Shown here piece after piece: positions 41,567 through 51,459 of a stretch of 64,000 nucleotides of DNA. The first letter of the stretch is position 1; each line of letters begins with the position of its first letter. This stretch comes from Rhodothermales bacterium (GTDB lineage: Bacteria > Bacteroidota > Rhodothermia > Rhodothermales > Bin80). The stretch covers positions 1-64,000 of the forward strand of contig JAJEDR010000077.1 of NCBI GenBank assembly GCA_022821385.1, given 5' to 3'. Both the position numbers and the translations under genes were made by a program. Below the pieces are notes generated by a model, which saw nothing but the letters and a program-made list of their open reading frames with translations, did not search any database and was not told the DNA's origin.

Positions 41567-43315
41567 ATGCCGAAAACGCTTCTCATCTACCCGAAGCATC
41601 CTCCAACTTACTGGGGACATAATTATGCCTTGGATCTTTTAGGCATCAAAGCTGCCTTCCCCCCACTGGGTCTGCTCACTGTCGCCGCGATGTTTCCACC
41701 CGACTATGATCTCCGTGTGGTGGATTTGAACATCAATCCGCTTGAGGACTCCGATCTCGAATGGGCGGATCTAGCCTTCACATCCAGCATGATCGTGCAA
41801 CGCCCATCACTTGATCAGGTCATCGATCAATGCAACCTCGCGCATGTTCCTGTCATCGCTGGAGGACCACACCCCACTACTTTTTTTGAAGAGATGGAGG
41901 GGGTCTCTCATTTTGTGCTTGATGAGGTCGAGGAGACTTTCCCAACGTTCCTTCAAGAGTTAGAAAGCGGAACAGCAAAGCATATTTATCGGGCACCGAG
42001 GAAGCCAGATATAACCTTGACACCGCTTCCACGCTTTGATTTGATCAACATGAGTGACTACTACTCAATGTGTCTTCAGTTTTCGCGGGGGTGTCCATTT
42101 GATTGCGAGTTCTGTGATATTACGAAGCTGTATGGCCGCGTATCCCGAACCAAATCGCCAGAACAAATGATTGCCGAGTTTGACCATTTGTTTGAACTGG
42201 GATGGCGCGGGCCTCTTTTCTTGGTTGATGACAACTTCATTGGAAATAAGCGTGAAGTTACGAGGCTTCTTCCCGTGGTCGCCGAATGGCAGCAAGAGCG
42301 TGGCCATCCTTTTTCCCTGTATACCGAGGCGAGCGTAAATCTCGTTCGGATGAATGATTTGATGGATACAATGATTTCGGCAGGCTTTGACACCGTCTTC
42401 TTGGGCATTGAAACCCCCAATCCGAAGGCGCTCAAGAAGATGAAAAAGCCCCAAAACATTAACATGCGCGATGACAATTACTTATTCAAGTCCGTTCGAA
42501 AGATTCAACAGAAGGGGATGCAGGTGCAGGGTGGCTTCATCTTAGGTCTCGACGATGATGATGAAGATGCTTTTGATGCTCAGATTGAATTTATTCAGGA
42601 GGCCGGAATTCCAATCGCACTTGTTGGGTTGTTGACCGCCGTCAAGGGAACCAATTTGTGGAACCGCCTAGAGCGCGAGAACCGGCTGATTGATACTCCC
42701 ATTGAAATCAATGCGACTTCTCTCAACTTCAAGCCTCAAATGGACCCCGAAACGGTAGTGGAGGGATATCTTCGTGTAATTGGAACGATTTACGATTCGA
42801 CATTGGAAAACTATTTTGACCGCTGCTTAACCTTGTTGGAAAACCTCAACCCGGTACCACATCTCCACAAGCCTGTGAGCCAATATGCATTGTTTATGGG
42901 CATCATGGGGATCCGGCAGCGCATGACATCCCGCCAGCAACCCGCCTTCTCGCGGTTTATTGCTAAAGTTTCCAAAAATCATCCTCGCCTACTGCCGCTC
43001 GCAGTGAGCCTTGCAGCCACAGGTTACCACTGTGAAAAAATCACTCGCCAACACACTGTGATGCGTGAGTTCAAGCAGTACCTAACTTCGGAATTGGCAA
43101 GGATCGAGCAGGCTGGAATACCACCTATGTCAACATCTGAGGCCGTAGACAAGCTCAGACAGCAAGCGTTGTACCGAATCAATACCCGCGAGAAAACGAT
43201 CCCAGAGGAGTTCCGTTATGCTGGAGACGGCATTACTGAAGCTATTTCAGACTTCCAACTGGCGTTAGACACGATGTTTGATAGGGCGCTTGCAGACGAC
43301 ATGCCACTAGCTTAA
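41567..43315 (+). CDS. B12-binding-domain radical SAM protein (DUF4070-like C-terminus)
   Basis: MPKTLLIYPKHPPTYWG...AFPPLGLLTVAAMFP (cobalamin-binding-like); CLQFSRGCPFDCEFCDITKLYGRVSRTKSPEQM (CxxxxxCxxC-type cluster); FLGIETPN. Confidence 0.9.
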   Translation: MPKTLLIYPKHPPTYWGHNYALDLLGIKAAFPPLGLLTVAAMFPPDYDLRVVDLNINPLEDSDLEWADLAFTSSMIVQRPSLDQVIDQCNLAHVPVIAGGPHPTTFFEEMEGVSHFVLDEVEETFPTFLQELESGTAKHIYRAPRKPDITLTPLPRFDLINMSDYYSMCLQFSRGCPFDCEFCDITKLYGRVSRTKSPEQMIAEFDHLFELGWRGPLFLVDDNFIGNKREVTRLLPVVAEWQQERGHPFSLYTEASVNLVRMNDLMDTMISAGFDTVFLGIETPNPKALKKMKKPQNINMRDDNYLFKSVRKIQQKGMQVQGGFILGLDDDDEDAFDAQIEFIQEAGIPIALVGLLTAVKGTNLWNRLERENRLIDTPIEINATSLNFKPQMDPETVVEGYLRVIGTIYDSTLENYFDRCLTLLENLNPVPHLHKPVSQYALFMGIMGIRQRMTSRQQPAFSRFIAKVSKNHPRLLPLAVSLAATGYHCEKITRQHTVMREFKQYLTSELARIEQAGIPPMSTSEAVDKLRQQALYRINTREKTIPEEFRYAGDGITEAISDFQLALDTMFDRALADDMPLA

Positions 43316-43769
43316 CTAGTGCCTGCCTGAAAATGGCAGACGCCTCTAGTTTTCGCCTGAAAAGTAGACCTATTCGCCTATTTTGGGCCGCTTCTCCTAT
43401 CCGTATAATCATTTAACGGCATCTTGGCCAAGAACGTCCTCGAAAGGCTAGCCCAGTGCGCCAGCTGGTGTCCCTTCGAACGGCGCCGCGGCTAAGGAAG
43501 ATGGTACTCGACAAACACCATCGCGAACAACACCAGCAACTTCCTGAACCACTTGGGTACGAACCCGTAGTTCTGCTCCACATGGGGAAACAACTTCTGT
43601 TTGCCGCAGATAAAAAAGCCGCATATCTCTCTGGCAAGCGACATGGGGACCTCCGGTATTTGTTGGAATTCAAGCACTCCAGGATTAAAAAAAGCGCAAC
43701 GAATCTTCGCAGGTGAGATCAACCCGAAATACCTCCGCCGACAGATCCGCCAGTCAGAAACAGTGTCCG

Positions 43770-43852
43770 AAAATCATCAAAATGTTTCAACAAATCACCC
43801 AATTCAGGAAATTTGAAAGAGGTTCCTATATTCACAATACTAGCGGTAGAAC
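43770..43852 (+). pseudogene. Degraded ISL3-family end remnant
   Basis: Reverse complement of 43822-43851 matches the left end of the intact ISL3 element at 22 of 30 ungapped positions (GTTCTACCG.......TTGTG.ATA.AGG). Adjacent plus-strand QFRKFERG resembles transposase GYRKFENF. Confidence 0.45.
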
Positions 43853-43953
43853 TAAAGTGATATGTTTTGGAATTCAATCACCTCCACTGACCCAGATCCA
43901 GTTATCATGGAGTAGGATTGTCCAGCCTTGCCTTCGAGTGATCGCCCCCAAGG

Positions 43954-45762
43954 GTGACTGACCAGAACCAATACGACAATCAAATGCTTAAGAATATGCC
44001 ACTTGCGATCTGTTCATATGCTCATCGTCTGCCAGGTGGTTTGTTGACGGACAATGATTTTTGGGAACTCCTGGAAAACCGAAAACGAGTGCGCGAGGAC
44101 ATCAGGAGTCGGTACGGCCGTGGTCTTTTACCTGTGGGAAAGTACCCCAATACAAATCTCCACCTAGCTTCTGCATACGAAGCATTCATTACCGATAACA
44201 AAGAGAATCAAGTAGATCCAATGCTCTTTGGAATGTCGATGTTGGAAGCAACCAGCATGGAACCTCAGCAGCGGATGATGCTGGGTTGTGCGTGGGAGGC
44301 ATTTGAACTCGCTGGATGGTCCGGCCAATCATTGCGTAACAGCGAAACTGGAGTATTCCTTGGGTGTCAAACTCCAAATTCGGCCACATGGCGCAGTAAG
44401 GACGGGGGGAGTTTTTATGACGTCATGATGACCAGTATGTCAATGGTCGCCAATCGGTTGAGTTTTCATTTCAATCTCAAAGGACCCTCTATAGCGCATG
44501 CAACGGCATGTTCAGCCGGCTTGACGGCCCTGTACGCAGCGGAGCGTGCCATTTTGTTTGGCGACTGCCGTCAAGCCTTAGTCGGCGCAGTCAACTACTT
44601 GGGATCTGGGCGATTATCTGCTGCCTTTACCAGATTGGGAATTATAAGCCCGAATGGCAGGTGTTACACTCTGGATGAACGCGCAAATGGTTACGTGCGT
44701 TCGGAAGGCGCCTTTGCGTATACCGTCAAACCGCTGCACTTAGCTGAAGAGGACGGAGACGAAATTCTTGCGGTGGTCGAAGCGACTGCTGTGAATACTG
44801 CAGGAGCGGCCGACCACGCTCAGGGGCTGGCTCCTGGCCGTTTCATCAGCGCTCCCACACAGCATTCACAAGTGGAAGTGATGCAGAGGGCAATGGCGCT
44901 AGCAAACCGGAGCCCAGAAGAAATTGATTATGTGGAAATGCATGCTACGGGTACGTCCGTGGGAGATGTCATTGAAGGCAATGCAGTGGCCGAAGCCTAT
45001 GGGGATTGCGGTAGAGAGATTCCGCTTCGGGTTTGTTCGGTGAAAAGTAACCTTGGGCATATGGAAGCCGCCGCCTTCTGCGGTAGCCTCTTAAAGGTGC
45101 TCCTCATGATCCAGAGGCGCACCTATGCCCCCATTTCGAAAAGCTTCAGTGTACCAAATCCTGACATTGATTTTGAGAAAGGGCCAATGGTGGTTCAGAG
45201 GATGACCGAGCCTTTTCCAGACAAGCCGGTGGTTTTTGGCATTAGTTCGTTCGGATTCGGCGGAGCAAATGGTCACTGCATTGTGAGCGAATATGCTCCT
45301 GAGTCAAAGCAGATATGGTCAATGCCGGTAGCTCCCCAAATGGGCTACATGATTCCGTTGTCAGCACGCTCGAAGGATGCACTAGTGCAGACCGTCAAGG
45401 ACTTTAATGAGTACCTTCCTAGCTCATCAATCAGTCTCTATACTTTGGCTGGGAATCTCAGCCGCAGGAGAACTCATGATCATGCTCGCATTGCGTTTTC
45501 TGCCCTTACGATAGAGGAGCTTCAAACGAAGTTTGAGACATTCCTAGAGCATGAAACCCCTTCAATGAATCATGCGACTGATGGCCCGAAACGGGTTGCC
45601 TTCGTATTTACCGGCCAGGGTACGCAATGGGCAGGATGCGGGAAAATACTTTATGACACAAACCCCGTGTTCAAACGAGTTATTGATACCATAGAGGAAT
45701 TATGGTGCCAATATTCCAGCACGTCACTTCGTGAAGTATGCTTTGGGAATTATAGTGAATAG
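43954..45762 (+). pseudogene. Truncated modular polyketide synthase: complete KS, AT cut after about 50 residues
   Basis: KS motifs TACSAGLTALYAAERAI, EMHATGTSVGDVIEGNAVAEAYG, KSNLGHMEAAA, FGISSFGFGGANGHCIV. AT begins RVAFVFTGQGTQWAGCGKILYDTNPVFKRVID and stops at ...CFGNYSE* before any GHSxG. Confidence 0.88.
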
Positions 45763-45972
45763 TTGGAGGGTCTCCGCTCATTCTCGCTCGATATTTTCAG
45801 ATTCAGAGACAGAATCGTCCATTGGATCATCCTTCCACATACAGAAATCCTTCGCAAACCTTCGCAGAAGGACCGGATGTAGTGTTCACTTTTTTCAAAA
45901 ATCCCGCCCTAAGATATCCGAGCCAGAGGTAACCGCCGAAGTCAAGACAAAACGCTCCCGCCTATTCAATAC

Positions 45973-46016
45973 GAAAGCGCCCCGATACCACTGGTGAGCA
46001 TCGGGGCGCTTTCTTT
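45973..46016. terminator. Strong bidirectional terminator
   Basis: Perfect 14-bp stem GAAAGCGCCCCGAT...ATCGGGGCGCTTTC followed by TTT. Confidence 0.85.
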
Positions 46017-46048
46017 GGATTCCGGGTAGCTGAACTACTCTGCATACA

Positions 46049-47482
46049 TTACTTCATCAGCACCATGAGACCCGTCTTCTCATACCTGCTTTCCGATCCT
46101 GTCGCAACCATCCGATACAGATAGGTTCCTGATGCAAGTTGCGCGGCATTCAGTTCAATGGTGTGGTTCACACCCGCTTCAAACACCCGTGAGGGTAACT
46201 CCATTACCTTGCGTCCCAACACATCACTGACCTGCAGTGTCACCTGCGCCCTCTCAGGAAGATCAAACTGGATCCGTGTTGACGGATTGAACGGGTTCGG
46301 GTAGTTCCCATGGAGCACGAACTCCGAAGGGATTTCGCTAATCTCGTCCTCAACGGCCGTTGATATACCAGGAAAGAATGAACCAGCCACAATGAGGTCT
46401 GGATCGCCGGGGAATATTCCAGGAGGAACTTTGATTATATTCCCATAAGTCGTTCTGAGAGTTCCTTCCGCATCATCATTGGGATTACCTGGATCATCCC
46501 AGTAATAATCCACAAAAACACTATCGGATTTGGCTGCTTCAATGATCTTGTACACAAACGTCGTATCGCCTCTAAGATCGGGGTTGCCAAGAACCGTGCG
46601 ACCTTGCCGATAGGGATCTGTTGCGTGGAAAAACACATACCCTTTCTCCGTAATTACGTAGAGGTAAACCGTGCCGTGTCTGAAGTGTCCGCCATCTTCA
46701 ACCTTTATTCGGAACTGACATCCCAACTGACGAGTAAATGTTATCCCACGCGATTCACGAAGGTCTAGCAACCATTTCGTAGCACCGTCCACAAACATTT
46801 TTAGAGTTTCGCGGCTCACCACCTGGTCAGCAGTAACGTCAGGGGGATCAATATCAGTAATGGGTCTACACAGATTTCCTAAATCCTGCGAATATCCACC
46901 AACAGTCACAAACTCGCGGTCGAGTATAGCTGATCTGTATCGCATCGCAAAACTCGTCATCTTCGTACAGTCTGAGCGGTTCGCTGGATCACTGTACTTA
47001 CAGTACTCCACCTTTATTGCTTCCTGTCTCGTTGCCCTCAACATCTCCTTAAACACCTCCGTGCCTTCTCCATCTGTTTGATTAAGGACGAATTGCTTGT
47101 TTAACTGGGGAGACTTCCCATGAAAAGAAATGAGTCCCGCATCACCAATCATTACCAGATAGATGTCGCCTGAATGTAAATCAGAACCGTCCGTGTACAG
47201 ATCCTGTAAGATTGCAAGCCCGTCGTCAAGGTCGTCGAGTTTTTCAAACTCCGAGGTGGCCCAAGTGACAAAAGCCTTCAGCGAATCTTCATTCACGATT
47301 CCATCCTGACCCACGACTGCACTGGCTGTCACCTTCGGCACCTGCGCCTGTAGTGAGTTTGAATCTGAAAACTGGATCCCTGCTCCCAAAAAGATGATCA
47401 AGGTCAGGGTAACTATAAATCTCCATCTATTCGACATCATCATACTACTTGCAGGGTTTGACTGATTCGCTAGGCAAAACAT
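46049..47482 (-). CDS. Secreted protein with two Cache-like regions and a C-terminal sorting domain
   Basis: Two similar blocks (LHSGDIYLVMIGDAGLISFHGKSPQLNKQ; FRHGTVYLYVITEKGYVFFHATDPYRQGR) and C-terminus HGNYPNPFNPSTRIQFDLPERAQVTLQVSDVLGRKVMEL...GTYLYRM. Confidence 0.8.
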   Translation of the reverse strand: MFCLANQSNPASSMMMSNRWRFIVTLTLIIFLGAGIQFSDSNSLQAQVPKVTASAVVGQDGIVNEDSLKAFVTWATSEFEKLDDLDDGLAILQDLYTDGSDLHSGDIYLVMIGDAGLISFHGKSPQLNKQFVLNQTDGEGTEVFKEMLRATRQEAIKVEYCKYSDPANRSDCTKMTSFAMRYRSAILDREFVTVGGYSQDLGNLCRPITDIDPPDVTADQVVSRETLKMFVDGATKWLLDLRESRGITFTRQLGCQFRIKVEDGGHFRHGTVYLYVITEKGYVFFHATDPYRQGRTVLGNPDLRGDTTFVYKIIEAAKSDSVFVDYYWDDPGNPNDDAEGTLRTTYGNIIKVPPGIFPGDPDLIVAGSFFPGISTAVEDEISEIPSEFVLHGNYPNPFNPSTRIQFDLPERAQVTLQVSDVLGRKVMELPSRVFEAGVNHTIELNAAQLASGTYLYRMVATGSESRYEKTGLMVLMK

Positions 47483-47548
47483 AAGGCAAATAATTCTGTA
47501 GAGTTAACAGAATATTCAGATATCCATCCAAAATCCCAGAGTACGGGT

Positions 47549-49888
47549 TCAGCCTTTCTTTGTCGTATCAGGTGCGTCGGGGTAACTGATACGAACATGA
47601 TGTACGCCAATCAGCTGCTTGAGCAAAACTTCTTTAATCAGAGAAATATCCCGAAGAGTTAGACCGGTGTCGTCTAACTGTCCACTGGCGACCCTCTGGG
47701 TTATGAGATAATCTACCAGTTTTTCCAACTTCTCCTCGGTCTTATCCTGCATCGTTCGAGACGCCGCCTCAACGGTATCGGTTAGCATGAGGATACCGGT
47801 TTCCTTGGAGGTTGGTCGAGGACCTGGGTACGTAAAAACAGTCTCATCAACAGTAGTATCGTTGACTTTCGCTAACTCAACAGCCCGCTGGAAGAAATAT
47901 TCTGTTCGCGTAGTTCCGTGATGCGAACTAATAAAGGACATAACCTTTGCTGGAAGATGGTATTGTTCTCCAAGCTTCAGGCCGCTTGCTACGTGACCAA
48001 TGATGATTAGGGCACTCGATTCCGGGGACAGTTCGTCGTGTGGGTTGGTATCCCCAGCCAAGTTTTCAATAAAGTACTGAGGGCCGAAGAGCTTGCCAAT
48101 GTCGTGATAGAGCCCCCCTACCCTCGTTAAAAGAATGTCTGCACCAACTTCATCCGCTACCGATTCAGCAAGGCTTGATACCTGCATCGAATGATTGAAT
48201 GTTCCAGGAGCATTCTTTATCAATTCCCTGAGCAATGGTTGATTGGTATCTGACAGCTCCAAGAGGCGCATATCTGTAGTAACATCAAATACACGCTCAA
48301 CTACCCAGAGGAACGGATAAGCTGTGACTAAAAGGAATGAGCCCACGCCCGCAAACATCAGGCGTTCCTGAAGCTGTGGCCAAGCGCTGCCCTCATAAAG
48401 CCATATGGCCAATAGCGCCAAAGCGTAACCGGCAAATGCATACGCAGCGGTTAGAAATAATTGCCCTCTATTGCGCAGCCCACGCGCACTGAATATTGCA
48501 GCGGAGCCTCCTACAAGCGTGGCCCAGGTATACGTGAAATTGGAATCAAGCATTAGTCCGCCGAGCAGTGCTAAAACAAACGTGCCGAAAAATGCCATAC
48601 GCGAATCAAAAATCACAGTCAACAAGACTGAAACGATGACAACAGGTACTGCATAGATAAATTGAGCAGGTGCAAAACGAATTACTATGCCAAATGCAAT
48701 GACAACCACAGTATAGAATAAAGCTAGAAGTAGGATGAACTTGTTACTGCGAAAGACTGTGGGACGCGCATTCTTCAGGAAAATCGCGAAAATACCAACG
48801 ACCGTTAAGCCTAACAATAGCTGTCCAAGCAATTGTAGGCGTCCCTGGGTTGCCGATAATTCGCTCCCCCGTTCTCTTTCCAGGGAATCCAGCTTTTGTT
48901 TTATTTCCGGGGTTATGCGCTCCCCGTTGCGTACAATTTCTTCGCCCTCCGCTACCATGCCTCGAACGGGAAGAATCAATGCTTCCGCTTCTCTACGACG
49001 AAGTTCTGTTGGTCCAGATTGATAGATGAGTGACGGCACAAAGATTGCTTCAATAAACTGGGATATCGCCGCGGTACTAAGAAGAGGATCCCCTTGAAGT
49101 ACCGTTTCTTCAAGCCAAACCCGAATTCGTTCGCGGGCCTCATAATGACCAACTACGCCTGTTGCCGTTCTTTGCTCAAAAGTCTGGGCAAGTGTATCCC
49201 GTACGGTCAGATATTCTGTTCGGACTGAATCTATGGGCACGTCAAGCACTCCCTGGAGCTGGAGCCGTTGGCTTCGATCTGCGATCGCGTCCAGTATGCG
49301 TTCAAAGAGTGGTGATTCCATCGGAGCCAATCTGGTGGCCGTCGGCATGTCGGGACTGCGGCGAGCGTAATCCCAGCCTAAGTGACGCCAGATTGAACCA
49401 CTTAGTCGGATTGGTGCTTGAAGACGAAGGGCCATAAAAAGGAGGGAATCTTCCACCGTAGCGGTAGATAATTGCTCAGGCGAAAGATCCGTACCGGCAG
49501 CAATGCTGTCTCTCCGGGCCCCTATGAGATAATTTGTATAAGCATTAAACACAGCATCCAATGATGCGGCAATAGAGTCCGCCATATCGCGCGTCTGCTG
49601 CCTTGCTTCGTGAAAGGGGTAGAAGATTGGCTCGGTAGCATCCCGTACGCGTTGTCTTTCTGCGCGGAGTGAATCATCGGATTTGTAAAGAGGAAACTCG
49701 GATTCTGCGATCAGTGTTTCTTCCTGCCAACGATCTCCCACAGACTTAGAAATTTCGGATATATCCCCTTGCCTGAAAGCCAGTGTAGTTACGATGAGCA
49801 GTACTATGAATACACCAAGCTTCAGTCCAATAAAATCTCGGATCAGCTTACGTAAGCGCCAAACAAAATATCGCCGTCGTGATGTCAT
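47549..49888 (-). CDS. 7TM-HD-type protein (PgpH-like HDIG phosphohydrolase)
   Basis: Extracellular N-terminal region, multiple TM helices, then NAPGTFNHSMQVSSLAESVADEVGADILLTRVGGLYHDIGKL...IIIGHVASGL...ISSHHGTTRTEYFF. Confidence 0.93.
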   Translation of the reverse strand: MTSRRRYFVWRLRKLIRDFIGLKLGVFIVLLIVTTLAFRQGDISEISKSVGDRWQEETLIAESEFPLYKSDDSLRAERQRVRDATEPIFYPFHEARQQTRDMADSIAASLDAVFNAYTNYLIGARRDSIAAGTDLSPEQLSTATVEDSLLFMALRLQAPIRLSGSIWRHLGWDYARRSPDMPTATRLAPMESPLFERILDAIADRSQRLQLQGVLDVPIDSVRTEYLTVRDTLAQTFEQRTATGVVGHYEARERIRVWLEETVLQGDPLLSTAAISQFIEAIFVPSLIYQSGPTELRRREAEALILPVRGMVAEGEEIVRNGERITPEIKQKLDSLERERGSELSATQGRLQLLGQLLLGLTVVGIFAIFLKNARPTVFRSNKFILLLALFYTVVVIAFGIVIRFAPAQFIYAVPVVIVSVLLTVIFDSRMAFFGTFVLALLGGLMLDSNFTYTWATLVGGSAAIFSARGLRNRGQLFLTAAYAFAGYALALLAIWLYEGSAWPQLQERLMFAGVGSFLLVTAYPFLWVVERVFDVTTDMRLLELSDTNQPLLRELIKNAPGTFNHSMQVSSLAESVADEVGADILLTRVGGLYHDIGKLFGPQYFIENLAGDTNPHDELSPESSALIIIGHVASGLKLGEQYHLPAKVMSFISSHHGTTRTEYFFQRAVELAKVNDTTVDETVFTYPGPRPTSKETGILMLTDTVEAASRTMQDKTEEKLEKLVDYLITQRVASGQLDDTGLTLRDISLIKEVLLKQLIGVHHVRISYPDAPDTTKKG

Positions 49889-49903
49889 CGAGTATAGATA
49901 ACG

Positions 49904-51451
49904 CTATCTCTTGCGGCGAAGCGAGAGAAGGAAGCCAACAGAAATGCAAATTGCACTTCCGATCAACGTATACCATGGCCAGGCAATCTGGCGTAATCCG
50001 GCCTCTTCAATCATTCCATCTGGTGGATTAATTGCAAATATCCAACCCTCTGTTGGGCTGTGCCAAAGCCCAAAGATAACTAGTACCATGACCACAATTG
50101 TGAGAATAAAGGCAAACACTGCATCCCATTCCTTTGCATTTCTTACCACAATTCCCAACAGGAAGCCTCCCAATAGGCCTCCATAGGTAAACGAGGCAAT
50201 GGCCAGTCCAAGTTCAACTACTGGATTATCAGTATTCTCGAACAGGCTTGCAAAGACTACAAACAATGCTCCCCAAAACAGGGTCAGGCCTCGGGAGAGT
50301 AATAAACCTCTGGCTTTGCCGATCGGATTTTTTATCCACCGCTCGACCAGATCCATCATTGAGGAGGATGCCAAAGAATTAAGTGAAGAAGACAGTGTAC
50401 TCATTGCTGCTGCAAGAATACCGGCCAGAAGTAGCCCTGACAGACCGGCCGGTAAACCTTCAATTATATAACGAGGAAAGACCTCATCCCCGCGAGAGAG
50501 CCCCAGTTCCGCGGGTGTAACGCCGCCATAATGTACCCACAACAGTGTACCGATCGCGAGAAACAAGGCAAATTGCAGGGCCACGAGCACAGCACTGCCT
50601 ACCAATGCATACTGGCTATCCTTGAGGGTTCTGCAGGTCAGTAGCCGCTGGACGATCAGCTGATCGGTACCATGTGAAGCCATAGAGAATACCCCGCCTC
50701 CGATAACAGCTGTCACAGTGACATAGGGCTGAGTAATCCAGTCAGTGAACGAACCTCCAAGTCCAAAGTCAATCACACGCAGTTTGCCTTCCGTTGCCGC
50801 CAATCTCATCGCTCCTTCCGGTAAACCATCAAACAGTAAAAAAGCACACAGGACACCTCCTACAACATATAGTCCCATCTGTACGACATCGATCCATATG
50901 ACTGCCCGAATACCGCCGACCAGGGTATATATGACCGTGATAATCCCAAGCAGAAGTATAATCTGACCATAGGTTACTGGATCTCCCATGACCGTTAATC
51001 CAGCGGAATCTGCAATAACCTTCAATGGAATTGCCGTAGCAAAAAGGCGTACACCATCCGCCAACAGTCGCGTGACCATGAATGTAACGGATGCAGTGGA
51101 TCTCATTCGATCCCCGAAGCGTTCCCCCAAATAGGCATACGCGGTCGTCATTGCTCCCTTAAAGTAGCGTGGCAGGAACAGCAGGCTCACTGCTATACGC
51201 CCTACAAGGTATCCGATGGTGATTTGGAGAAAGGTCATAGTACCTCCGTAAGCGACCGCAGGCACCCCAATTATTGTCAAGGTACTTGTTTCTGTGGCTA
51301 CGACTGAGAAACAGACTGCCCACCACGGCAAATCTCTGCCGCCTAGGAAATAGTCATCCGTTGAGCGCTGACGTCCTCCAAGGCGTATACCCAGAGCGGC
51401 TATGCCGATCAGATATACCACTATAACGGTGTAGTCAAGCACTGATAGCAT
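49904..51451 (-). CDS. Sodium:solute symporter (SSS) family protein
   Basis: GGRQRSTDDYFLGGRDLPWWAVCFSVVATETSTLTIIGVPAVAY; multiple TM segments; GGIRAVIWIDVVQ. Confidence 0.93.
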   Translation of the reverse strand: MLSVLDYTVIVVYLIGIAALGIRLGGRQRSTDDYFLGGRDLPWWAVCFSVVATETSTLTIIGVPAVAYGGTMTFLQITIGYLVGRIAVSLLFLPRYFKGAMTTAYAYLGERFGDRMRSTASVTFMVTRLLADGVRLFATAIPLKVIADSAGLTVMGDPVTYGQIILLLGIITVIYTLVGGIRAVIWIDVVQMGLYVVGGVLCAFLLFDGLPEGAMRLAATEGKLRVIDFGLGGSFTDWITQPYVTVTAVIGGGVFSMASHGTDQLIVQRLLTCRTLKDSQYALVGSAVLVALQFALFLAIGTLLWVHYGGVTPAELGLSRGDEVFPRYIIEGLPAGLSGLLLAGILAAAMSTLSSSLNSLASSSMMDLVERWIKNPIGKARGLLLSRGLTLFWGALFVVFASLFENTDNPVVELGLAIASFTYGGLLGGFLLGIVVRNAKEWDAVFAFILTIVVMVLVIFGLWHSPTEGWIFAINPPDGMIEEAGLRQIAWPWYTLIGSAICISVGFLLSLRRKR

Positions 51452-51459
51452 CCGCAGCT

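Noticed and set aside
43492-43722. 76-aa minus-strand ORF upstream of the PKS
   Set aside because: No recognisable family; overlaps several similar short ORFs in a region that looks decayed, so not called as a gene.
45731-45997. 88-aa ORF after the PKS stop, considered as a frameshifted AT continuation
   Set aside because: No AT motifs (no GHSxG or similar) in this frame, so truncation rather than a simple frameshift is favoured.
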